From: Martelella mediterranea DSM 17316
GTDB taxonomy: Bacteria > Pseudomonadota > Alphaproteobacteria > Rhizobiales > Rhizobiaceae
Direction of reading: 5' to 3'
NCBI RefSeq assembly: GCF_002043005.1
Contig: NZ_CP020331.1
Location: 529,080-593,079, forward strand
DNA: 64,000 nt
Part shown: positions 36,089 to 43,998 of the stretch, one piece after another
Position numbering within the stretch: the first letter of the stretch is position 1
Layout of the letters: each line of letters begins with the position of its first letter
Translations under genes and position numbers: made by a program
Notes under the pieces: model-generated
The model's input: only the letters and a program-made list of their open reading frames with translations
What the model was told of the DNA's origin: nothing
The model's database searches: none

Positions 36089-37093
36089 TTGTTGGTTTCG
36101 GCCGATTATCTGCGCGAGATTGCGGAGAAGGCGCTTCTTGCGCAGAAGGTCGAGCCCGCCAACGCCCGGCTCCAGGCAGACGTTCTGATCGAAGCGGAAC
36201 TGCGCGGCCTGCCGTCTCATGGCCTTCAGAGGTTGCCCCGGCTGGTTGCGCGTCTGCGCGCCGGCCTTGCCGATCCGGCTGCAGACGGCAGGGCGCGCAG
36301 AACCGGTGCCGGCGCTTTCACCATCGATGGAGAGCGTGGGCTCGGCCCGGTGGTCATGATGCGCGCCCTGGACCGGCTTGCGGCGGTGACGCCCGAGCAG
36401 GGCATCGCGCTGGCATCGATCCGCAACGCCAATCACATCGGGATGCTCGCCTATTATGTGGAGGCGGCGGCCAGGCGGGGATTGATCGGCATCGTGATGA
36501 CCACCAGCGAAGCGCTGGTACATCCCTATGGCGGCACGGAAGCAATGCTGGGAACCAACCCGATCGCTATCGGCATCCCCACCGGCGCCGAGCCCTTTAT
36601 CCTCGACATCGCCACCAGCCGCGTCTCGATGGGAAAAATCCATCACCACGCCCTGACCGGGGCGCCGATCCCGGATGACTGGGCCGTCGACGCGGACGGC
36701 CGCCGCACCACCGATCCCGAAGCGGCGCGGACCGGCGCGATCGCGCCCTTCGGCGACGCCAAGGGATACGGCCTCGGTCTCGCCGTGGAACTGCTGGTCG
36801 CATCGCTTGCAGGCTCGGCCTTCGCGCCCGAGGTGGGCGGCACGCTGGACGCAACCAGACAAGCTAACAAGGGCGATATCCTCATTCTGATCGACCCAGC
36901 GGCGGGCGAGGGTCATCCATCCGGGCTCGCCGCTTATCTCGATCGCCTGCGCGCCTCCCGGCCGGCCGACCCTTTGAGGCCGGTGGCTGTTCCAGGCGAC
37001 GGCATGCGCGCCCGCAGGATGAGGGCGCTCGCCGGGGGCATCGACCTGCCCGACCCGCTGCATGAAGAAATCCGGGCCCTCTCGGAAGGCTGA
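36089..37093 (+). CDS. Ldh2-family malate/L-lactate-type dehydrogenase
   Basis: 334 residues if started at a TTG at 36089, with GGAGG 8 nt upstream. An upstream in-frame ATG would place coding sequence across the operator. Family hallmarks are LPSHGLQRLP (substrate histidine), NANHIGMLAYY, TTSEALVHPYGG and a C-terminal KGYGLGLAVELL. Ldh2 members oxidise or reduce 2-hydroxy or 2-keto acids (for example YiaK, ureidoglycolate and sulpholactate dehydrogenases). First gene of the plus catabolic operon. Confidence 0.85.
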   Translation: MLVSADYLREIAEKALLAQKVEPANARLQADVLIEAELRGLPSHGLQRLPRLVARLRAGLADPAADGRARRTGAGAFTIDGERGLGPVVMMRALDRLAAVTPEQGIALASIRNANHIGMLAYYVEAAARRGLIGIVMTTSEALVHPYGGTEAMLGTNPIAIGIPTGAEPFILDIATSRVSMGKIHHHALTGAPIPDDWAVDADGRRTTDPEAARTGAIAPFGDAKGYGLGLAVELLVASLAGSAFAPEVGGTLDATRQANKGDILILIDPAAGEGHPSGLAAYLDRLRASRPADPLRPVAVPGDGMRARRMRALAGGIDLPDPLHEEIRALSEG

Positions 37094-37114
37094 GGAAAAA
37101 TCAAAGGAGACAGG

Positions 37115-38320
37115 ATGACCCTATTCGGCACGATCAGAGCCCCGAGAGAATTGATCTTCGGCTCGGGCCAGCGAGAAGCACTGGGGGCGGTGGCTGCGAA
37201 ACTCGGGCAGCGCGCCCTGGTGGTGACAGACGAGCGGCTGGCCGGCGATGGCGATTTCAACCGCATGGTGGCCCAACTGGAGGCGGCGGGCCTCGCCGTC
37301 CAGGTCGATGGTTCGGCGCTTCCGGATGTGCCCGTCGAAGCCGCGGCCGCCAGCGCCGTCAAGGCCCATGATTTCGCGCCCGATCTAGTGATCGGCGTCG
37401 GCGGAGGGTCCTGCCTCGACATGGCCAAATGCGTGGCCGTGCTGCTGACGCATGGCGGCAGGCCGCAGGATTATTACGGCGAGTTCAAGGTGCCCGGACC
37501 GGTGATGCCGCTGATCGCCATCCCGACCACGGCGGGCACCGGTTCCGAGGCGACGCCGGTCGCGGTGCTCTCGGATTCCGAGCGGCAGCTCAAGGTCGGA
37601 ATCTCCTCGCCCTATATCATCCCGACGGTCTCGATCTGCGATCCGGACCTGACGCTGACCTGCCCGCCCGCGCTGACCGCCATCGCCGGCGCCGACGCCC
37701 TGACCCATGCCATCGAGGCCTTCACGGCGCTCCGGCGCGATCCTGTGCCGGGACTGGCGCAGGAACGGGTCTTCGTCGGCAAGAATGCGACCTCCGACCA
37801 TTTCGCCTTGACGGCCATCGGATTGCTCTGGAACGGCCTCGAGAAGGCTTGCATGGAGGGGGGCAACATCGAGGCGCGCGCCAATGTGATGCTGGGGGCG
37901 ACGACGGCCGGGCTCGCCTTCGGCGTTGCCGGAACCGCCGCGGCCCATGCGATCCAGTACCCGGTCGGCGCGCTCACCCATACGGCACATGGGGCGGGGG
38001 TGGCCTGCCTGATGCCTTATGTGATGGCGTGGAACGCCCCCGCGATCGGACCCGAGCTCGACCAGATCGCGGGGATCATCGGTCTCGAAGGCCGGGCGGA
38101 GGTCATCCCGGCCATCGCCGCGCTGTTCGATCGTATCGGCATTCCCCGCACGTTGCGCGATCTCGGCCTTGGCGAAGACCGGCTCGACTGGGTGGCCGAG
38201 CAATCCTGCGGCATCGCCCGGCTGATCCAGAACAATCCGCGCCCACTGCCGCTTTCGGATATGCGGCGGCTGGTCGGCGCGGCCTATCACGGCGAACTGA
38301 CCGCACTTTCAACGCATTGA
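37115..38320 (+). CDS. Iron-containing (group III) alcohol dehydrogenase
   Basis: 401 residues. The NAD-binding motif GVGGGSCLDMAK and PTTAGTGSEATPVAVL are present, with metal-ligand segments GADALTHAIEAF and a later histidine-rich TAHGAGVACL. AGGAG lies upstream of the ATG. Its substrates are probably a polyol, lactaldehyde or hydroxy acid. It lies 21 bp after the Ldh2 gene. Confidence 0.9.
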   Translation: MTLFGTIRAPRELIFGSGQREALGAVAAKLGQRALVVTDERLAGDGDFNRMVAQLEAAGLAVQVDGSALPDVPVEAAAASAVKAHDFAPDLVIGVGGGSCLDMAKCVAVLLTHGGRPQDYYGEFKVPGPVMPLIAIPTTAGTGSEATPVAVLSDSERQLKVGISSPYIIPTVSICDPDLTLTCPPALTAIAGADALTHAIEAFTALRRDPVPGLAQERVFVGKNATSDHFALTAIGLLWNGLEKACMEGGNIEARANVMLGATTAGLAFGVAGTAAAHAIQYPVGALTHTAHGAGVACLMPYVMAWNAPAIGPELDQIAGIIGLEGRAEVIPAIAALFDRIGIPRTLRDLGLGEDRLDWVAEQSCGIARLIQNNPRPLPLSDMRRLVGAAYHGELTALSTH

Positions 38321-38332
38321 GGGAGAAATCCA

Positions 38333-39799
38333 ATGACGCAAGACACCGCCTTTTCCGGTTATGCCGATCCCGCCCTTCACGCCAGGGGCCTGTTCATCGG
38401 CGGGAACTGGGCGCCCGGCGCCGGAGCTATTCCGGTGCATGACCCCTCGACGGGAAACAGGATTGCCGATGTCGCCGATGCCGGCGTCGATCACGCCTTG
38501 CGAGCCGTGGATGCCGCCGAGGCCGCCGCCGAAGGTTGGCGCAAAATGTCGTCGCGCCAGCGCTCGGAAATCCTGCGCCGCTGGTTCGAACTGATGCGCG
38601 CGCATGCCGAGGAACTCGCCCTTCTGATTTCGCTCGAGAATGGCAAGGCGCTCCCGGATGCGCGCGGGGAGGTAGCCTATGCCGCCGAGTTCTTCCGCTG
38701 GTATGCCGAAGAGGCGACGCGGGTTGGCGGTGAATTCCGCCACACGCCCTCCGGCGCGCACAATATCCTGGTGGATCACGAGCCGATCGGCATTGCCGTT
38801 CTCATCACGCCGTGGAATTTCCCGGCCGCGATGGCGACGCGCAAGATCGGCCCGGCGCTGGCCGCCGGCTGCACCGTGATCCTGAAGCCCGCCTCCGAAA
38901 CGCCGCTGACCGCCTATGCCATGGCCCGGCTCGGCGAGGAGGCCGGCGTCCCGCCCGGCGTCGTCAACGTGCTGACCACCTCGAAGCCCGGCCCCGTGAC
39001 GGCGGCCATGCTCGCCGACAAGCGGGTGCGCAAACTGTCGTTCACCGGATCGACCGGCGTCGGGCGCACGCTTCTGGCCGAAGCGGCGAAATCGGTGGTG
39101 AGCTGTTCGATGGAACTGGGCGGCAATGCCCCCTTCCTGGTATTCGACGATGCCGATATCGATGCCGCGCTCGATGGCGCGATGGTTGCGAAGATGCGCA
39201 ATGGCGGCGAGGCCTGCACCGCCGCCAACCGGTTCTACGTGCAATCCGGCATTCACGACGCTTTCGTGGAAGGGTTGACCAGGAGGATGGCAGCGCTGAA
39301 ACTGGGCCGGGGTTACGATCCGGATGTCCAGTGCGGCCCGATGATCACCACCAAAGCGGTGGAGAAGATCGACCGGCTGGTGTCGGAGGCCAAGGCCCGC
39401 GGCGCCAGGGCGACAACCGGCGGGGAGCCTGCGGGCGAAAGCGGATACTATTATCCCCCGACGGTGCTGGTGGACGTGCCGACCGACGCGGCGCTGGCGC
39501 ATGAGGAGATTTTCGGTCCCGTCGCCGCCGTCTACCGCTTCGAGACCGAGGAGGAGGCCGTGCGTCTCGCAAACGATACCGAATACGGGCTTGCAGCCTA
39601 TGTCTATTCGGGCGATGTCATGCGGGCGATGCGTGTGGGGCGCGGGATCGATACCGGGATGGTGGGCATCAATCGCGGGTTGATGTCGGATCCGGCTGCG
39701 CCGTTCGGCGGCACCAAGCAGAGCGGCCTCGGGCGGGAAGGCGGCGTTACCGGCATACTGGAGTTCATGGAGCCCAAATATTTCGCCGTCGAGTTTTGA
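38333..39799 (+). CDS. NAD(P)-dependent aldehyde dehydrogenase (succinate-semialdehyde-dehydrogenase-like)
   Basis: 488 residues. The motifs are ITPWNFPAAMATRKIGPALAAG, SFTGSTGVGR, MELGGNAP (general-base Glu) and the catalytic Cys in GGEACTAANR; the C-terminal GGTKQSGLGREGG is also typical. Very close to GabD-type enzymes, but the context suggests an aldehyde from the alcohol dehydrogenase step. 12 bp downstream of that gene. Confidence 0.9.
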   Translation: MTQDTAFSGYADPALHARGLFIGGNWAPGAGAIPVHDPSTGNRIADVADAGVDHALRAVDAAEAAAEGWRKMSSRQRSEILRRWFELMRAHAEELALLISLENGKALPDARGEVAYAAEFFRWYAEEATRVGGEFRHTPSGAHNILVDHEPIGIAVLITPWNFPAAMATRKIGPALAAGCTVILKPASETPLTAYAMARLGEEAGVPPGVVNVLTTSKPGPVTAAMLADKRVRKLSFTGSTGVGRTLLAEAAKSVVSCSMELGGNAPFLVFDDADIDAALDGAMVAKMRNGGEACTAANRFYVQSGIHDAFVEGLTRRMAALKLGRGYDPDVQCGPMITTKAVEKIDRLVSEAKARGARATTGGEPAGESGYYYPPTVLVDVPTDAALAHEEIFGPVAAVYRFETEEEAVRLANDTEYGLAAYVYSGDVMRAMRVGRGIDTGMVGINRGLMSDPAAPFGGTKQSGLGREGGVTGILEFMEPKYFAVEF

Positions 39800-39813
39800 G
39801 AGGGGAGACGACC

Positions 39814-40653
39814 ATGGCGAAGCGCGATCTCTATCGCAACCGGGATTTCATCCCCGACTTCGACGCGATCATGGCCGAGACGGAGGCGCGCAGCCGCGCC
39901 TTCGCCGATCGCTCGCGCGTCGAGCGGAATGTGCGTTACGGTGAAACGCCCCGGCAGAGCTTCGACCTCGTCTTTCCGCCGGAGCCCGCGCCCGGCGCGC
40001 CGCTTCACATGTTCATTCACGGGGGCTACTGGCGCGCGGGCAGCAAGGAAACGCATACGCTCGTCGCGGCACCCGTGGTCGCGGCGGGCGGGATCGCGGC
40101 GCTGGTCGGTTATGATCTGATGCCGGAGACCCGGCTGGCGGAAATCGTGGCTGAGGTGCGCGCGGCGGCCCGACGCCTCGTGGACCTTGCTCCTGAGATC
40201 GGCGCGGACCCGGAGCGCTTCACCGTCAGCGGCCATTCCGCCGGCGCGCATCTGGCATCGCTGCTCGCCTGCAGGGCGCCCGGCGACAATCTGCCGCCCG
40301 ATCTGCCGAAGCTGCGCGGCATGCTTCTGGTCAGCGGCATCTACGATCTTTCCGGCATTCCCGGCTCCTTTCTGAAGGACGAGGCCGGAATGCGTGCGGA
40401 TGAAGCGCAGGCATGGTCGCCGCTCGCCGCCCGGCACATGCCGGGTCCGCTGCGGATCATCACGCGTGGGGAGCACGAGACCGCGCCTTTCCAGGACCAG
40501 GCTGTTGCCCTTCATGGTCTGCTTACCCGTGAGGCGCAGCAGGCGGAGCTCAGGACGGAGCCCGGCGTCAATCACCTTTCGATCGTCTTCGACCTTTCCG
40601 ACCCGCAGGCAGCGCTTGGCCAAAGACTTTCCGCTCTGGTGGCGACATCCTGA
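39814..40653 (+). CDS. Alpha/beta hydrolase (kynurenine-formamidase-like)
   Basis: 279 residues from the ATG at 39814 (GGGGAG 7 nt upstream). The oxyanion motif HGGYW, nucleophile elbow SGHSAGAH and a late histidine in GVNHLS form the expected triad region. HGGYW is typical of arylformamidase-like esterases. It ends the catabolic operon and may hydrolyse a lactone or ester intermediate. Confidence 0.85.
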   Translation: MAKRDLYRNRDFIPDFDAIMAETEARSRAFADRSRVERNVRYGETPRQSFDLVFPPEPAPGAPLHMFIHGGYWRAGSKETHTLVAAPVVAAGGIAALVGYDLMPETRLAEIVAEVRAAARRLVDLAPEIGADPERFTVSGHSAGAHLASLLACRAPGDNLPPDLPKLRGMLLVSGIYDLSGIPGSFLKDEAGMRADEAQAWSPLAARHMPGPLRIITRGEHETAPFQDQAVALHGLLTREAQQAELRTEPGVNHLSIVFDLSDPQAALGQRLSALVATS

Positions 40654-40739
40654 AGCGTTCCGTCGCGATGACATTGGCCCTTGAGGACGTGAAGACCAGG
40701 CGCCTTTTCGCGGTGCTCGGATCATCCGGTTGAGGCCCC

Positions 40740-41714
40740 TCACTTCGGCGCCGGTCCCGTCGATTGGCGTTCTATGATCTGGCAGGGCACGTGGAGGCGG
40801 AGCGGGCAGGCGGGAAAATCCTGGTTGGTGATGCGCTGGTGCAGCACGCGCGTCGCCATTCTGCCGATATCGACGCCCGGCACCTTCACCGTCGTCATCT
40901 GCGGCGAAATCTGCTGGGCAGCCGAGTAATCGCCGAAGCCGACAACGGAGGCATCGCGCGGTATCCGGTAGCCGCGGGCGAGCAGTTCGGAAATCACCGC
41001 CAGCGCAAGCCCGTCATGGGCGCAGAAGAATGCCGTCGGCTTTTCGATGTCCGTGATCAGCCGCGCAAAGGCCTCGCCGAAATCGCGGCCCTCCTCGAGA
41101 ATGAGATCGTGGAGGAGGACATCCGGCGCGCGCTCGCAGACCTCCCGCAAGCCGTAAAGCCGCTCCATGCGCCCGCGAAAGCGCGGGTCGCCATGGATAT
41201 AGACGATCGTGCGATGGCCGAGGTCCAGAAGAAAGCGGCCGACCGCGGAGCCGGCCTCATGGTCGGTCGCGCCCACCTGATCGACCGGCTCCAGCGGCTC
41301 CAGCCAGCTGTTGCGCACGATCGGAATGCCGGAATTGTGCAGCCGTCTGAGGTTTTCCTCGTCATGCAGGCCGACGATCAGCAGGCCGCTGCACTCCTCC
41401 GCCAGCGCCTCGAGCTCCATGCCGTTGCGCGTGCTGCGGATGCGCAAGGCATAGCCAAGCAACTGGGCCTCACGCTGGACGCCGTTCTGGATCTGCATAT
41501 GGAGTTCGGTGTTGGTGATATCGTTGTCATCGAAGACGACGCCGAGCACGCGGCTGGTGGACGCGGTCTTGCGGTAGCCAAGGCGAATGGCCGTCTCGTT
41601 CACCTTCAGCCGCGTGGCCTCGCTGACGCCGCTCTTGCCCGAAAGCGCGCGCGACACCGCGAATTTCGAAAGACCGGTTTCATCGGCAATGGTCTGGATC
41701 GTTACGCGCGACAC
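40740..41714 (-). CDS. LacI-family transcriptional regulator
   Basis: 324 residues from a GTG at 41714 (GGAG 5 nt upstream). The N-terminal helix-turn-helix and hinge read TIQTIADETGLSKFAVSRALSGKSGVSEATRLKV, followed by a periplasmic-binding-like effector domain. Divergent from the oligosaccharide importer operon, which it presumably represses until the sugar is present. Confidence 0.92.
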   Translation of the reverse strand: MSRVTIQTIADETGLSKFAVSRALSGKSGVSEATRLKVNETAIRLGYRKTASTSRVLGVVFDDNDITNTELHMQIQNGVQREAQLLGYALRIRSTRNGMELEALAEECSGLLIVGLHDEENLRRLHNSGIPIVRNSWLEPLEPVDQVGATDHEAGSAVGRFLLDLGHRTIVYIHGDPRFRGRMERLYGLREVCERAPDVLLHDLILEEGRDFGEAFARLITDIEKPTAFFCAHDGLALAVISELLARGYRIPRDASVVGFGDYSAAQQISPQMTTVKVPGVDIGRMATRVLHQRITNQDFPACPLRLHVPCQIIERQSTGPAPK

Positions 41715-41768
41715 GGCGGCTCCTCACATTCATGCGGCATTATGGCCCGAAAGGGCGCGCGATGCCAC

Positions 41769-41789
41769 GGTTCAAAAAAAACCTGAACC
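41769..41789. promoter_or_regulatory. Inverted repeat GGTTCA/TGAACC in the LacI-importer intergenic region
   Basis: GGTTCA (41769-41774) and TGAACC (41784-41789) are separated by 9 bp within the 161-bp divergent region 41715-41875. They may be an operator for the LacI regulator. The rest of the gap is AT-rich and promoter-like. Confidence 0.4.
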
Positions 41790-41875
41790 TAACGCTTTAC
41801 ATAACAAAACTTCTATTTCAAGCTAGTTGTTAGTCGATGAAGGATAACGGAGCATCGACAGTAGGAGGAAAATCC

Positions 41876-43801
41876 ATGAGGAATTTGAGCCGCAGAGCTT
41901 TTCTCGCGGCAGGGACGGCGTTTGCCGCTCTGCTGGCGCTGCCCGCCTGGGCCGAAATGGAATACAAGTCGCCCAATCTGGAAGAAGCGGTTCAGGCCGG
42001 CGATCTTCCCCCGCTTGCCGAACGCCTGCCGGAAAACCCGCTGGTGATCACGCCCCGCGATCAGCCGGGCACGCAGGGCGGCACCTGGAACCATGCGCTG
42101 GTTGGCGGCGGATCGCTTTCCATGCTGGTGCGCTATCAGGGCTACGAGCCGATGGTGCGCTTCACGCCCGACTGGTCGGGCGTCACGCCCAATGTCGCCG
42201 AATCCTTCGAGGTCAACGAGGATTCCACCGAATATACCTTCACGCTGCGCAAGGGTATGAAGTGGTCGGATGGCGAGCCCTACACCACCGAGGATGTGAA
42301 GTTCTGGTATGAGGATGTGTTCCAGAACCCGGAACTGACCATCGGCGATCAGGCCTTCTGGTATTCCACCGACGGCTCGGTTGCCGAACTGGAAGTGGTC
42401 GACGACCAGACCTTCAAGGTCAAGTTCGCGCAGCCGAACGGTTTCTTCGCCCAGCAGCTCGCCTGGGCGCAGCAGGACCAGATCACCCGTACGCCCAAGC
42501 ACTACCTCAAGCAGTTCCACATCAAGTACAATCCGGATGCCAACGAACTCGCTAAGGAGCGCGGCTATGAAAGCTGGGTGGCGCTGTTCCAGCGCGAATG
42601 CGGCGTGCAGCAGGACAATGACTTCTTCCAGAATTCCAACCGTCCGACGCTGAACGCCTGGAAGTTCACGATCGCGCCCGGGGAGGACACCGAACGGGCC
42701 GTCGCCGTGCGCAACCCCTATTACTGGAAGGTCGATACCGAAGGCACGCAACTGCCCTATTTCGACCAGATCAATTACCAGATGGTCGGAGACCCGGAAG
42801 TGCTTCTGTTGAAGACGCTTCAGGGCGAGATCGACATGATGGACCAGTATATCGCGACGCCCGCCAACAAGCCGGTGCTCTACGATGCGCAGGAAAGCGG
42901 CGACTTCCACTTCTACACGCTGAAGGAAACCGCCGCCAATGTGATGGTGTTCCAGCTCAACCTGAACCACACCGACCCGGTCAAGAACGCGCTCTACAAC
43001 AACCGCGATTTCCGCGTGGCGCTGTCCCACGCCATCGATCGCCAGTCTATGATCGAGGCGGTGTTCGTCGGCCAGGGCGCGCCCGCCCAGCCCTCGATCG
43101 TGGAAGGCGATCCGCTTTATGTCGAACGGCTCGCCAAGCAATACACCGAATACGATCCGGAAAAGGCCAATGCGATCCTGGACGAGATCCTGCCGAACAA
43201 GGACAGCGAGGGCTTCCGGCTCGATTCCGAAGGCCGGCGCGTGACGATCATCTTCGAGATCGATCAGGTCCGCACCACCTTTCTCGACATGTTCCAGCTT
43301 GCGATACCCAACTTCCGCGATGTCGGCATCGACGCGCAGATCCGCACCATGGACCGCTCGCTCTGGGAAACCCGCGTGCGCCATGGCCGCGAGTTCGACG
43401 CCACGGCCCATCAGTTCGGCGCAAACAGCGGCGTCGCGGCCATGCTCGACCCGCGCTATTTCGTGCCGTTCAACACCAATGCGCTTTATGCGCAGGGCTG
43501 GGCCCTGCACTTCAACCAGCCGGACAATGACGCCGCCATCGAACCGCCGGAAGATGTGAAGGCGCAGCAGGCGCTCTACAAGAAATTGCTGGCCACCGGT
43601 GATCAGGACAAGCAGCACGAGATCATGCTGGAACTCCTGAACAATGCCGCCGACCAGTTCCTCGTCTTCGGCGTCAGCCTGCCGCCGGATGGTTACGGTG
43701 TGATCAAGAACGACATGGTCAACACCATGCCGGTCATGCCGAACTCGTTCGGCTGGCCGACGCCCGGACCGTCGGCGCCGGAGCAGTTCTTCAAGAACTG
43801 A
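41876..43801 (+). CDS. Tat-exported ABC transporter substrate-binding protein (peptide/oligosaccharide family 5)
   Basis: 641 residues from the ATG at 41876, after AGGAGG. The leader NLSRRAFLAAGTAFAALLALPAWA is a twin-arginine signal. The mature part has the family-5 features FTLRKGMKWSDGEPYTTEDVKFWYEDV and FRVALSHAIDRQSMIEAV. Some members bind oligosaccharides instead of peptides. The neighbouring glycosidases point to oligosaccharides here. It is probably the most highly expressed gene of the operon, with a hairpin following the stop. Confidence 0.92.
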   Translation: MRNLSRRAFLAAGTAFAALLALPAWAEMEYKSPNLEEAVQAGDLPPLAERLPENPLVITPRDQPGTQGGTWNHALVGGGSLSMLVRYQGYEPMVRFTPDWSGVTPNVAESFEVNEDSTEYTFTLRKGMKWSDGEPYTTEDVKFWYEDVFQNPELTIGDQAFWYSTDGSVAELEVVDDQTFKVKFAQPNGFFAQQLAWAQQDQITRTPKHYLKQFHIKYNPDANELAKERGYESWVALFQRECGVQQDNDFFQNSNRPTLNAWKFTIAPGEDTERAVAVRNPYYWKVDTEGTQLPYFDQINYQMVGDPEVLLLKTLQGEIDMMDQYIATPANKPVLYDAQESGDFHFYTLKETAANVMVFQLNLNHTDPVKNALYNNRDFRVALSHAIDRQSMIEAVFVGQGAPAQPSIVEGDPLYVERLAKQYTEYDPEKANAILDEILPNKDSEGFRLDSEGRRVTIIFEIDQVRTTFLDMFQLAIPNFRDVGIDAQIRTMDRSLWETRVRHGREFDATAHQFGANSGVAAMLDPRYFVPFNTNALYAQGWALHFNQPDNDAAIEPPEDVKAQQALYKKLLATGDQDKQHEIMLELLNNAADQFLVFGVSLPPDGYGVIKNDMVNTMPVMPNSFGWPTPGPSAPEQFFKN

Positions 43802-43837
43802 TCGGCAGAAACCTCTGTCACCTTCGACCGACCAAGG

Positions 43838-43863
43838 GCCGGCCCGTTCCTCCACGGGCCGGC
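43838..43863 (+). terminator. Strong hairpin after the binding-protein gene
   Basis: GCCGGCCCGT, loop TCCTCC, ACGGGCCGGC: a perfect 10-bp stem 36 nt past the stop. There is no T-run, so attenuation or 3' mRNA protection in mid-operon is more likely than full termination. Confidence 0.55.
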
Positions 43864-43881
43864 GCCAGCCCCGCTTTACCT

Positions 43882-43980
43882 GGAGCATTCCGGCGAAAAC
43901 CGGATCACCGGCAATGCTCCATCTTTTTGTTTTTACGCGCGTCCGGACGGAAAACCGGTATCCACTTTTCCTGGACGCGC
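43882..43980. repeat. Rhizobial-type intergenic paired-hairpin repeat
   Basis: Two long palindromes lie side by side: GGAGCATT (43882-43889) with AATGCTCC (43913-43920), and GCGCGTCC (43937-43944) with GGACGCGC (43973-43980). An AT-rich linker and GGAAAACCGGT-type inner parts complete the unit. The pattern resembles short palindromic mosaic repeats dispersed in many rhizobial genomes. Confidence 0.65.
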
Positions 43981-43998
43981 TCCAGCGGAACCCGACAC

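Noticed and set aside
35300..37063. Upstream extension of the sugar ATPase frame
   Set aside because: It overlaps the GntR gene and the divergent operon. The ATPase starts at the ATGA overlap at 35299.
41813..43888. A 691-codon minus-strand frame opposite the binding protein
   Set aside because: Antisense to a gene with a Tat signal and clear family-5 motifs; the frame is a composition artefact.
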